64,000 bases of DNA from Solen grandis (Eukaryota; Mollusca; Bivalvia; Adapedonta; Solenidae): NCBI GenBank assembly GCA_021229015.1, contig CM037794.1:40753126-40817125 (forward strand), in the 5' to 3' direction. The notes under the pieces are model-generated. The model searched no databases. It was not told where the DNA came from and worked only from the letters and a program-made list of their open reading frames with translations. Below, in pieces: positions 45,961 to 55,759 of this stretch. Both the position numbers and the translations under genes were made by a program. Each line of letters opens with the position of its first letter. Position 1 is the first letter of the stretch.

Positions 45961-46420
45961 TTAGGATCAGATTAGATAAAAGACAAGCAAATTCTACCAT
46001 AGAGTGTATAAAGATTTGCTCTGGAAGAATCAATCGGAAATCCATTATTGAACACAAGATAACAAACTACAGATAAAAAGAAAGAGAGTCCTTACCCACT
46101 TCCAAAGTCTGTTGTTAGATGGATATTGTATCTACTGTTCCAGCACTGGTACCAGCACTGATTCCAGCACTGGTATCAATCAATAACAGAGGTACTTTTG
46201 TTTCGTATTATGTTTATCTTGTAACAATGACAAGTTTATCTGCAACAATTTCTGGATTTTGATAAGTTCTTTTCTAATGTCACCAGCTCTTGCTCTTGCC
46301 GAGTCATACGGGTACCTTGTTCAGAGAACAGGAAGTAGCTGATCCGTAGAGACAGTCCTAAACCTTTAATAATTACAATATTATGCATAAATCAATATCA
46401 AATTCACGCCATATGACTTG
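45961..46420. other. No recognisable feature
   Basis: Contains three near-copies of CCAGCACTGRTWCCAGCACT (46139-46175). Confidence 0.5.
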
Positions 46421-46534
46421 GGGTTACATTCTAAGAGCTGTCAGCAAAGTTGTTCTAAGTGTTTAAGGGTTACATTCCAAGGACTGTCAGCAAAATTGTT
46501 CTAAGTGTTTAAGGGTTACATTCCAAGGACTGTC
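46421..46534. repeat. 46-bp tandem repeat interrupted by MITE-A
   Basis: GGGTTACATTCYAAGRRCTG starts at 46421, 46467 and 46513. The third unit is cut by MITE-A copy 12. Confidence 0.8.
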
Positions 46535-46781
46535 CTCATAGAGGAAACCATGAAAAGACCTATGTGAACAGCATAAAACCAGATCAGCCTGCGAGTTACT
46601 CGCAGGCTGATCAGGTTTTATGCTGTTTGCTGCTCCTCAGTGGTCTGGAAATGAGGACTTTGTAATTAAATTTGGTAAGGTTTAACTGTGGTTTTCTGCA
46701 GATCAGGCTTTATGTGGTACCTATTGAGTGCATCAAAATGAATCTATCATCAAAATGAATCTATATGAGGGAAAGGGTTAA
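46533..46781 (+). mobile_element. MITE-A copy 12, left end lost
   Basis: Begins inside the left TIR (CCTCATAGAGG) where a 46-bp tandem repeat ends, and has a small internal duplication (ATCAAAATGAATCTAT). Right TTAA present. Confidence 0.8.
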
Positions 46782-47929
46782 GGTCATTATGACACTCTTG
46801 TTTCTCTTTTCCATGATAATATAATGTGAGCAAAATAATTATGGTAGTGGTATGGAAAGTGATTTATCACGGTACACCTTGAAATACTAGTGTCTGAATA
46901 CAAGATAAATGAATCAATGCCATACCTGAGGTGGTATGATCGGACAGGTATGTCACTGACTGTAAAGCTTATCATCTTGTTTGAACATATCATGTGACTT
47001 TTGCAATGTTTTGGTAGATCTAGGTCAAGGATTAGTACATTGAAGGCCTATCGTTAATGTTATATGATTTTAAGTTTTAAGGTTTTTTACAAGCATTATG
47101 TCAGTTCATATTTATAAACATCTTTATTCACTTTGTATTATTTTATAAACATATTGACAGGTACTGTATGTATTATTGGATGACATGTTTTTATAAACAT
47201 TTGGAAATATAATAGCCTTGAATATGGTGCATTAATTATATATACTTTGCTGAAAGCTGTTGGTATGTGATTTTATTTTGAATTTGATTTGTATGGGATG
47301 TTAAGATCTGTCATGAATTAAATATTTGATATGACACAGAGAAATCCTATCTTGATCAATTTTAGAATAACAAAATTGAATTAATTTGTATAATTAATTT
47401 GCATGAATGATTTGTATTATAATCATAACAATAACTTAGACTAAAAGTAAAATTCAAGAAATGAATACTGTGATAGTTTCCTTTCTTAGTGAGAGGTATT
47501 TTTTTGAAAATTTGAACCAAAAAAAAGAAAAGAAAAGAAATATATTTTTGAGAAAACTAATTCATTGCCAATCCATTACAGTTATTCTGTATTTGGGGTT
47601 CAAACATACATCATACAAGGCTGCATTGTTTCTAGATGTACCAACAACAAACATATGAGAGGTTTTGGGTCAAACATGACAATGGTTAAAACTAAGTAAT
47701 ATTGCCTTTAAGCAACTAATGGTATTGTCCAAAATGAAGAAAGGACATGTTTAGCTTATAAGGGTTATAGTGATGCATTAGGTCTGGGGGTTTCAGTTCA
47801 TCAATCTATCTACATGTACGTTAAAATTTTAGACTCAAACTCAGGATTCTGAATTTCTATGCCCCCTGATCAGTAGATCGAGACAAATGTTTTTGGTCTA
47901 TCAGTCTGTTTGTTGATCTGTTTGTTTGT
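46782..47929. other. No recognisable feature
   Basis: AT-rich. CACTCTTGTTT at 46791-46801 resembles the 3' end of a hairpin-ended element. Confidence 0.5.
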
Positions 47930-48031
47930 CACAAAACTTTAACCTTGACCATACCATATCACTGAAGTCCTTCCACTTACAGCCTTCAAACTTCACCGAT
48001 GCATGCACCTTGATGAGCTTTACCAGCCAGG

Positions 48032-48060
48032 TGACCTTGACCTTCAAATGACCTTGACCC
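48032..48060 (-). promoter_or_regulatory. Cluster of four nuclear-receptor half-sites upstream of the receptor gene
   Basis: TGACCT or TGACCC occurs at 48032, 48038, 48049 and 48055. On the minus strand these are AGGTCA-type half-sites arranged as direct repeats with spacings 0, 5 and 0. Two read as the extended half-site TCAAGGTCA (minus strand of 48032-48040 and 48049-48057) used by ERR/SF-1-type monomers. The cluster lies in a low-complexity stretch (47930-48080) that resembles a dispersed repeat, about 1.06 kb before the receptor start codon. Whether it is functional is unknown. Confidence 0.35.
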
Positions 48061-48080
48061 CCAAGGTCTAAGGCCCCCCC

Positions 48081-48616
48081 TCCCAGCATTCATTCAAACG
48101 TAGCTTTTTATAGAGTTAGTTTCTCATTTAAGGATAAATAGATTTACAAAAACACAATGATAGCTGGTATATACAGTGCCTTTATATATTAATGAATACA
48201 ATTAAAGTCACTGATACGTAACTTTAGTTAGCGAAATACTAGTTGATTTTGTAAAGATAACTTTGAATATTTGCACTTTTTGATGAAATAGGTCCCTGCA
48301 CTGTTAAAAAATTCAGTGTGTGTGTGTGTATGTGTTTGTGTTTACCATTTAAGCATTGATTTGTTGCAATTGAATGCTGAATAAAATAAAGATATTAGAG
48401 AAATACTACAAATATTGTCATAGTAGCTTTTCTGAAAAAAAAAAGAAGAAAGAATCTGATTACAATAGAGTTGATCAGGAACATGACATACAAGTTGATG
48501 TCCACACTGATAACATTATTATCTGATTTCCATGGCAACATGCCATCTCTTTCACCATAAAAATAGTGATAAAGTTATTTTTTATTTTATATCATATAGG
48601 ATAATAAAACCAGAAT
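48081..48616. other. No recognisable feature
   Basis: A (GT)n-rich tract near 48317-48342; otherwise nothing seen. Confidence 0.55.
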
Positions 48617-48628
48617 ACAATCCTTTGT

Positions 48629-48864
48629 GGGGGCCGCCGTGGCCGAGCGGTTTCAGTTGTGGACTACAAATCTCTCAGCCCCTCACCGCTGTGGGTTCGA
48701 ATCCCGGTAGCGAGGAAGCCTTCCAGCTGCCTTGCGGTAGGTCGGTGGTTCTACCCGGGTACCTCTTTGTACTCGGGGGTCTTCCTCCACCTGTAATTAG
48801 CTGGACGTCGCTATATGATTGAAATACTATCGCAGCGATGGTAAACCCCAATACAACAACAACA
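48629..48864 (+). mobile_element. SINE-1 with 12-bp target-site duplication, internal deletion
   Basis: Flanked by ACAATCCTTTGT at 48617-48628 and 48865-48876. About 20 bp between head and body (the GGACTTCGGATTTTTCATGT segment) are deleted. It lies about 250 bp upstream of the receptor exon. A 96-codon ORF through it is spurious. Confidence 0.88.
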
Positions 48865-49118
48865 ACAATCCTTTGTAATTTTATCTATTGTGATGTCATT
48901 ATGTTACCAGTGGTGAGACATAAATTCATTCAAGGCCAGGTTTTATCTTATGTCTTGGATAGTCAGATTGACCTAAATGTTCTGCTAACTTACAGTACTG
49001 TTGATTTGTCTTTTTGAAAGTATTGCATAAATTGTAAATTTCTGCTTTCAGGTTTGAGGTATTCAGTAACTCAGTAAGAAGTCCGCAACTGTATGGTTAC
49101 AAAAGAACTGATGTTACA

Positions 49119-49778
49119 ATGGCTTCAGCTGAGGAATCGGAAATTACAGACATTCCATCTCCGGATTCATTTTTCCATCAAATGACGGATGTCAAGGATG
49201 TTTCAGACACGTTTGTATTTCCAATGAGCTTTGCAGATATCACAAGTCCTGCACAGATTTGCTTTGATGTTGATTTGCCGATGAAAATTGAGACGGAGTC
49301 TTCTGTTGTTACCTCAACTTCAACCAATAATTCCATTGCTCCATCTCCAGAATCCTCTTCTTCAGCATCTGAATCAGATGTTCCGAGTAACTTAGTTTCT
49401 TCATCAGCTGTAGAGAAGTCTCTGTCTTCATTAAAATACCCACCATGTGTAGTGTGCACTGGCAGGTCTTCAGGACTCCACTATGGATGTTACACATGTG
49501 AGGCATGTAAAAATTTCTTCAGGCGTTATCTGTTGAGAAATGATGGATTTATATGTAAAAAGAATAATAATTGTCCAATTATCAACAGGAGTAGGGGGAA
49601 CTGTGCAGGATGCCGTCTAAAGAAATGTCTTGATGTAGGTATGTCAAAAGAAAAATCTAAGATAGGGAGGTACACTCATGCTCAAAGAACTGAAACCATT
49701 AGAGAAGTGAATAAACTGGAAGGAAAGGCTGTTGAAGAGAATGAAGAATCGGAGAAAATGGTATTGGAAAAAATATGA
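49119..49778 (+). CDS. Orphan nuclear receptor, A/B region, DNA-binding domain and hinge (first half of a frame-split gene)
   Basis: 219 residues. A Ser/Thr/Glu-rich disordered A/B region (1-108) is followed by a nuclear receptor DNA-binding domain. Zinc finger 1 uses C110, C113, C124 and C127; zinc finger 2 uses C146, C152, C162 and C165, so all eight ligands are present. The P-box reads CEACKNFF (127-134) where most receptors have CEGCKGFF or CEGCKAFF, and the D-box is five residues (KKNNN). The DBD tail has KKCLDVGMS and a basic extension near SKIGRYTHAQR. Family knowledge: such proteins bind AGGTCA-like half-sites in the nucleus and regulate transcription. The start is supported by A at -3 and G at +4. 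The frame stops at TGA 49776-49778, before any ligand-binding domain, which lies in the next frame. It looks NR1-like, perhaps one of the lineage-specific mollusc receptors, but I cannot assign a subfamily. Confidence 0.9.
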   Translation: MASAEESEITDIPSPDSFFHQMTDVKDVSDTFVFPMSFADITSPAQICFDVDLPMKIETESSVVTSTSTNNSIAPSPESSSSASESDVPSNLVSSSAVEKSLSSLKYPPCVVCTGRSSGLHYGCYTCEACKNFFRRYLLRNDGFICKKNNNCPIINRSRGNCAGCRLKKCLDVGMSKEKSKIGRYTHAQRTETIREVNKLEGKAVEENEESEKMVLEKI

Positions 49779-50647
49779 AATTGGATATTAAAGCTGAACC
49801 TGTAGAACAGGAAAGTTTGAATAAATCAGATTATGAGCTAATTTGGACCCTAGTTGATGCAAAGGATGCAATTGAACATTTTGGACCTAATGGTAAAACA
49901 CCTGAAAGTAGAATGAAAATAATTGAAGATCATTACGAAAAATATCTAGCTAAAGTGAAACTTTTTGGCCCACTTAGAGCCATTCCTAAGGATGAATACT
50001 TCACTTTGCTGAAAATGTACAACATAGATCTGGAAGGTCACTGGTCAAAATTTAAAAAGGAAGGAAATAATTGTCAGCATATAGTTCAAAGATACTGTGA
50101 ATTTGCTTATAAAATTCCTGGGTTCAAGGATCTAAACCCTAAGGATCAGGGCAATCTTCTCAAATATGGTCATTGTGATTTCTTCATCATCTTGCTACAA
50201 GAGGGGTATGTTGATGAGTATAAAATTTTCCTTGAAATGAACGGGGTCCCATCTCATTTAGAAGAGGCAGCTGATAAGATTTTCTCACGTGAGCTTTTAG
50301 AAATACAGTTAGATCTTTACCTGAAATGGCAGAAACTGAAACTGGCCTCGGAGGAGCAGGCTTTGTTGATTGCTATGTCAATTGTGAGTACGGACAGATG
50401 TGAACTTGATGATGCTGGAAGTGTGGAAGCAATACATACAATGTTAACAGAACTCTTGATGAAGTTGTTGAGGTCAAAGTACGGGAATAGTGCCGAGAAA
50501 CGGTTCTCAAAGTTTATTGATGTCTTACTGTATGGGAGGATTGGGTCAGAAATGTACTTTAAGGAATACCTACAGATGAGTCAAGATGAAATGGTAACAG
50601 AAGCAGTGCCTGCCTTCCCAGCTTTATGCCCAGAGTTTAACTCATAG
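49775..50647 (+). CDS. Orphan nuclear receptor, ligand-binding domain (second half of a frame-split gene)
   Basis: 290 residues in the -1 frame relative to the preceding ORF, overlapping it by ATGA (49775-49778). The same frame is open back to 49745, so a one-base change anywhere in 49745-49778 would join the two; the A6 run at 49768-49773 is the obvious place. Residues 1-15 look like hinge and contain IKAE, a SUMO-type motif. From about residue 20 the sequence is mostly helical. The canonical LBD signature is visible at about 107-130 (GFKDLNPKDQGNLLKYG), matching the helix 3-5 pattern FxxLxxxDQxxLL. Helix 10/11-like leucine-rich sequence lies near 225-235. The C-terminus (FPALCPEF) is at the AF-2 position but is a weak match. 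Length is normal for an LBD. No in-frame stop or other lesion is seen. It could be translated only if the frame is restored, or as a separate LBD-only product; neither is shown. Confidence 0.85.
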   Translation: MKLDIKAEPVEQESLNKSDYELIWTLVDAKDAIEHFGPNGKTPESRMKIIEDHYEKYLAKVKLFGPLRAIPKDEYFTLLKMYNIDLEGHWSKFKKEGNNCQHIVQRYCEFAYKIPGFKDLNPKDQGNLLKYGHCDFFIILLQEGYVDEYKIFLEMNGVPSHLEEAADKIFSRELLEIQLDLYLKWQKLKLASEEQALLIAMSIVSTDRCELDDAGSVEAIHTMLTELLMKLLRSKYGNSAEKRFSKFIDVLLYGRIGSEMYFKEYLQMSQDEMVTEAVPAFPALCPEFNS

Positions 50648-50807
50648 AAAGTTGTAGATTTAGGTGTATTGAAACATGAGAAATGTCTTTTTTTTTCTTC
50701 TTCAAAGTTTTTATGAAATAGACAAATATTCCATTTACAATTCTGAAGCAAAAGATGGAATATATCTTTAAAAGATATAAAATCATCTCTCCTGGCTTTA
50801 TCTATAT

Positions 50808-50935
50808 TTACCCTTTACCTCATGAATATTCATCTAATTATTTATAACTTTATGAATACTAATTTACTGAACTTAAAATGGTATATGAAACATTGGATTT
50901 TTTTCCAACTCTGAAGAGTTTGAGCTGAAATACTG
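50808..50935 (-). mobile_element. MITE-B fragment in the receptor 3' UTR
   Basis: ACCCTTTACCTCATGAATAT, ATGAAACATTGGATTTTTTT and GAGTTTGAGCTGAAATACTG follow the reverse family order; it lies between the receptor stop codon and the AATAAA. Confidence 0.5.
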
Positions 50936-51386
50936 TTTGAGTGAACACTGGGCAGACCATGAGTGAACACTGGGTAGACCAAGATCTTATCTCTAATACT
51001 CCAATAAAATTTTATATGAGAAAAAAAAAAAGGTCCTAGTGTCTTAGATTGATATGAAGATCTCAGTCCTTGATCAGGTCTGTATGCTAATATATAGATA
51101 TTTTCTATATTAAGAATTAAAAAAACTTGAATATATTTCAATCTTTTGAATTAAGTGTAGTTTTCTTTAATTGTTCAAGTGTTTGTAATTTGGATAATTT
51201 TCATGTACTGGTATTGTTACCCTGAAATTTAGTGAAAATGATAATATTAATGAAGAACAATTTTCATACTCCCACTCAATGCCCAATATTTTAGCAAGGG
51301 GTTTGAATACAATATCAAATCTGAAGATCTTACTTGAGTATGCACTGTGACCACAGGGACTGTTCCATGATCTTTAGATTCCAGTT

Positions 51387-51641
51387 TTAAACCCTTTACC
51401 TCATTTTGACGCACTAGCAAACAGAGCAGACCCAGATCAGACAGATCCTTCATAAACTTCAGTCCAGGAGCTGTCTGATCTGGGTTTTCTCTGTTTACAC
51501 CTAAAATATTGTAGCTCAGATTCTGTAGTCTGTACAGAGAAGAAAAATCAATTGTTTCATATTATATTTTTAAAAGTAAGGTCTGTTAATATTCATCAAA
51601 TCATTGATTTAAACATGAATTTTTATGGCATAATGGGTTAA
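51387..51641 (+). mobile_element. MITE-B, best-preserved copy
   Basis: TTAAACCCTTTACCTCATTT start and ATGGGTTAA end (TTAA both sides). Inner palindrome: CAGACCCAGATCAGACAG against CAGGAGCTGTCTGATCTG. Length 255 bp. Terminal design matches MITE-A but the interior differs. Confidence 0.65.
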
Positions 51642-52761
51642 TCAAGTGGATAAAATCGTGTCTCCACTCTATTGATTGACACAGGCAAATGGTAATCAAA
51701 AACATTCAATAATTTTCATTAAGTTTTGACAATAACTTTTTTAGGCAGGTATGCATTGAAATTCAGGAGTCCCTGTCATGTCATTTGGATATATACCAAG
51801 GTTTAATTTGTATAATCAATGGTCAAAAATTTGCGATCATCAAAAAGAGTTACTAATAAGAAAGTTTAATGAAGATGATTGTTTGCAAGTGTATGGATGG
51901 AACACCTGGCATGTCAACTCTGGAGTCCCTTCGCAATTTTTGCTCTCCTCGGGATTCAGGACACCGCAAGTGTCGACCGCTGATTTTAACACTGACAAAT
52001 AACTTGGTAAATCTGAAGATTTGAAAGATAGGAAATACAATTTCTGTAGATTTCAGAATTTGTGATGATGTGTACTGAAGTGAACTACAAATGTTGTTTT
52101 TTTCTTTTAATGTTAAAGGGGTTGAAATACAGCTCATATTTCTTTAAGACATAACTGGATAGTAAAATGTTGATTTTTTATTAGTTAAGTCTTGAAATAG
52201 TCCTCTTTGATCAGTGTTTTTTTGTTTTATGTTGTTGTTTTTCTTGTTATTTTGTGAATGGGAAGAAAAATATTGTTTCTTTCACTCTTAAATTGTAAAT
52301 AACTCTGGTTATTGTATTTGGCAGTAGGAAAAATATTTGATATCAGGATATTATACTAATTTGCAATTTCTAAGTGTGTTTAAAGATATTAATATTCTAC
52401 CCTTGTTTTGTTAATTGCAGTATAATAACTTTATAAAAAAATATGTGGATTTTGCCCTTTTGTTTGTAAGTATATTTTTTGAAGGTGTGAGTGGGGCCTA
52501 ATTTTAGGCTAATTTTGGTAAAGAAAATAAAAAAAGCAACCATAAACTGATGTATTAGTAAGTTACTTCCTGTTGTATCAGGGTTGTGACACATTTGATA
52601 TATTTTATTATGTCTACACATTATGGTCTTGTGATAATACTTTTCTTAAAAATTAAAAGTTTCAAGTCGCTTGACAATCATTTTGAATAATAATTAAGTA
52701 TTATATGTTATTGCATTTGAAAAGAATTTTTTCTTGGGATGGTTCTCCCACACACATTTTT
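51642..52761. other. No recognisable feature
   Basis: AT-rich; small ORFs on both strands around 51780-52140 show no domain. Confidence 0.55.
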
Positions 52762-52900
52762 GTGTCACCTGCTGTAAGCAGAGATGACACATAAGGATCA
52801 CTTTTCCTTCGTCTGTCCGTCCGTGCGTCTGTTCGTCCATTACACTTTTTCCGTCATGCTTCAGCAGGTGACACAAGTGTTCCAGAAAACACTCTTGTTT
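52762..52900 (+). mobile_element. GTGTCACC hairpin-ended element, complete 139-bp copy
   Basis: GTGTCACCTGCTGTAAGCAG pairs locally with AGATGACAC. Then AAGGATCACTTTTCC, a GTCTGTCCGTCCGTGCGTCT tract, CTTCAGCAGGTGACAC (inverted partner of the start), a GTGTTCC/AAAACAC hairpin and CTCTTGTTT. It is the clearest full copy and shows the same plan and same last bases as the AGCTCACC family. Confidence 0.7.
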
Positions 52901-54004
52901 TGTTCCTATATTACAAAATATTGCACAAACATTTTTCATTGCTTTGTAATTTTCTGGCATAATCCTAACACTGCACTAAACAGTCAATGACGTCAAACAT
53001 AAAACGTCCCTCATGCCAAGAAATTTGATCATTGTCATGCAGTGAATGGTTTCTTTGTTGTGAAATATCCTTGACACACTTTATATACATAGGCTTGTTT
53101 TGTAAAAAGTATCTAAATATAATTTGATAAAGGAGTGCATGTCAAAATCTTTTTATTATCTGACACGAGGTACAGTGAGGTACAATCACAAGGAAACCAT
53201 GCTCAGTAGGCCTTGTTAATTTTATTTTCATTTATTTCCCTTTTTTTGTGTTGTTAGTGTATTAATTTATGTTTTCCTCTACCTTGAAAAAAATACCTGC
53301 TAACTATAAAGGGTGAAGTAAGACCAATATCTCAGTTTATGATCTTAACATACCTGTCAGCCAGGTTGTGTGTCGAGATATTCATAGGAGTGATCTTCTA
53401 AAAGGGTAACACATCTATGTATAAAGGTTATCAATGGAAAATGGTGAATGACCTTTTCCTTTCAAGAAGGTGGTAGGTTTTGGAAGACTGAAGTCTAATA
53501 TGCATTTGAATCAAGGACATTTTATACTTGATGTCATTACTGACATGGTGTTTTAACATGGGTGAATATCATTTATTTAAGGACTCGTGATTGTAATGGC
53601 GTGGGTGTTGACTTTCAGCTTGAGTAGTTTCAGGTGCAAACCACTGTCATTTGCTCTCAACTTTCGAATCAATTTTAGATTTATTTTGAAATGTTTTTGA
53701 AGTTTTACAAAGAAGCAGATGATGAAATCGCGAAACACTTAAATGTTTGAATTAAATTGAAATATATGCCCTTGTTTGACGTAAATTTGAGTTTTTTTAA
53801 GTGGGCAGCCACAAATCTTGTGACTCAATTCTTGTGGCTCTTCATTAATCTCAGCCATGCAAGTCAAATTTACATGTACTGGGCCCAGCCTATAGACTAG
53901 ACACAGAAATTAATCAAATGGTTTTCTGTTAGAAAAAAACAAAACAAAAAAAACACCTTTTAGCAAAGGCTCTGCATGTACATTATTCCATTACCAGATG
54001 TGTT
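52901..54004. other. No recognisable feature
   Basis: Nothing recognised. Confidence 0.6.
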
Positions 54005-54510
54005 TATAATATGATTAGTGTATCTAACCCTGCAGTTTGATCCCTGGTCGCAATCATCAAATTGATTTAACCCTTTCCCTCATAGAGGACACCATGAAAA
54101 GACCTATGCGAACAGCATAAAACCAGATCAGCCTGCGAGTAACTCGCAGGCTGATCAGGTTTTATGCTGTTCGCTGCTCCTCAGTGGTCTGGAAATGAGG
54201 ATTTTGTAATTAAATTTAGTAAGGTTTAACTGTGGTTTTCTGCAGATCAGGCTTTATGTGGTACCTATTGAGTGCGTCAAAATGAGTCTATATGAGGGAA
54301 AGGGTTAAATGATACTGGTATATATTACTCCTTTGCTTGGTATTCAGCACACTAGGATAGTTCCAGGTACTAGGATATATAGGACTGGGAATGGTGTCAT
54401 GCCATGAGTCTTTGTATTATATCGCAGTGAGGGCAGGATTATTATGTTTTATTCAGACAAAGTCTCCCAAATGATTGAAATTCTGTCGGTGAGATGTTAA
54501 AATTACAAGC
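54005..54510 (+). mobile_element. SINE-2, interrupted by MITE-A copy 13
   Basis: GCAGTTTGATCCCTGGTCGC (B-box region) lies left of the MITE; GATACTGGTATATATTACTC, TTGCTTGGTATTCAGCACAC, GGATAGTTCC and CAAATGATTGAAATTCTGTC lie right of it. Confidence 0.6.
54067..54308 (+). mobile_element. MITE-A copy 13, inserted in a tRNA-SINE
   Basis: TTAA on both sides; splits a SINE-2 between its tRNA-like head and body (54005-54066 and 54309-54510). Confidence 0.85.
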
Positions 54511-55110
54511 AAGCAAGGAAACAAACATATGTCACAAACTTCTTAATGATTCAAACAGATTGTCATGTATTTGCATATTACATGTTTTTGGGGTTGAGTA
54601 ATAATTGATCATTGCTGGTTGTAAGGTTGCACAGAGTAGGGAATATTTAAACTACATGTATTATACTGCTTCTAGTACCCGGGTCTCCCAGGTGAATATT
54701 GCAAGGAAATGCATTATGCAAAATTGAAGGCTTCTGTCTGACATGATGGCCAAGAAACTGATTTGTTATTGTGACATATGATACAGTAATCAAATAAACA
54801 GAACATGGCCTGGTTTCATATTGATTAACCATACATGCTGGGTAAAATATACACTGCAGTCCTCTACGATGTCAAAAGGATAGGCTGTTTGATCAATAAA
54901 AAGAATTATGACGGAGAAGAATGTGGTGGTATTACATAGTCATATTAAGGGTCACCTCTGAACATGAGCCACCTGTCTACAGTGTACAGGATACTGATTC
55001 TCTAGGAATCATTCACTGTAAAATGAAAAGAAAGCTATCAGGGATATTAAGACCTTTTTGTCTAGCCGAGTCATTTAATAGACTTAGATGTGATATCCAT
55101 TTGTTTTATT
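54511..55110. other. No recognisable feature
   Basis: Nothing recognised. Confidence 0.6.
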
Positions 55111-55759
55111 AGCTCACCTGAGCACAACAGGAGCTTTTGTGATCAACCTGCATCCTTCGTCGTCCGTCGTTAGTCATCAACAATTTGCTTTAAGCAACAT
55201 CTCCTCTGAAACCGCTGGACAGAATTTGATCAAACTTGGCAGGGATGATCCTTGGGTGAACCTTCACAATAGTTGCTATAATAAATGTGAAACCTGTAGA
55301 ACTCTGGTTGCCATGGCAATGGAAAAAAAAAGAAAACTTTAAAAATCATCTCCTTCAAAACTACTGACCAGATTTCAAAATATTTTTGTACAGATGTTCC
55401 TTGGGTAACACTCTACCAAGATTGCTAGAATTATTTGGATCAATAAAAAAACATGCCCGCCAGGGGCGGGGCTAATTTACCTTATATGTATATAGTGAAA
55501 ACTTTCAATGACATCTTCTCTGAAACCGCTGGACAGAGTTTGATTTAACTTGGCAAGGATCTTTCACAAAAGTTGCTAAAATAAACTTGATCCATGTAGA
55601 ACTGGGGTTGCAATGGCAATGGAAAGAAATGAATTATGAAAACCTTTAAAATCATCTCCTTCAATACTACTGGCCAGATTTCAAATTGTTTTAGTACATA
55701 TATTCCTTAGGTAACCCTTTACTCAGGTGAGCGATTTAGGACATCTATGGCCCTCTTTT
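55111..55759 (+). mobile_element. Hairpin-ended element, 317-bp core type
   Basis: AGCTCACCTGAGCACAACAG start with part of the 5' hairpin deleted, CGTC-rich lead, CATCAACAATTTGCTTTAAG, nearly two core units similar to those at 2.3-3.1 kb (GGGGCGGGGCTAATTTACC near 55460), and a CTCAGGTGAGCG end with a weakened hairpin and CCCTCTTTTTT. Confidence 0.65.

Larger units (their letters stand above)
49052..51031 (+). other. Predicted terminal exon of a nuclear receptor gene
   Basis: This span holds both nuclear receptor ORFs without an intron. A good splice acceptor (pyrimidine-rich tract ending TTCTGCTTTCAG at 49040-49051) precedes it, so the exon probably starts at 49052 with a 5' UTR of about 67 bases. 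The first AATAAA after the coding region is at 51003-51008, and an 11-base A run follows at 51021-51031. The 3' UTR contains a decayed MITE-B (50808-50935). An intron-free DBD plus LBD is unusual for nuclear receptors. AATAAA followed by an A run could mean a retroposed copy, but the acceptor argues for a spliced 5' leader. I did not find target-site duplications around the unit. Exon limits are inferred from motifs only. Confidence 0.5.

Noticed and set aside
48532..48822. 96-codon ORF
   Set aside because: Runs through a SINE-1 copy bounded by a target-site duplication.
49178..49506. Minus-strand ORFs of 93 and 65 codons across the receptor
   Set aside because: Shadows of the plus-strand receptor coding sequence.
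49761..49793. Mini-intron GT...AG that might join the two receptor ORFs
   Set aside because: 33 bp is too short for splicing and a multiple of three, so removing it would not restore the frame.
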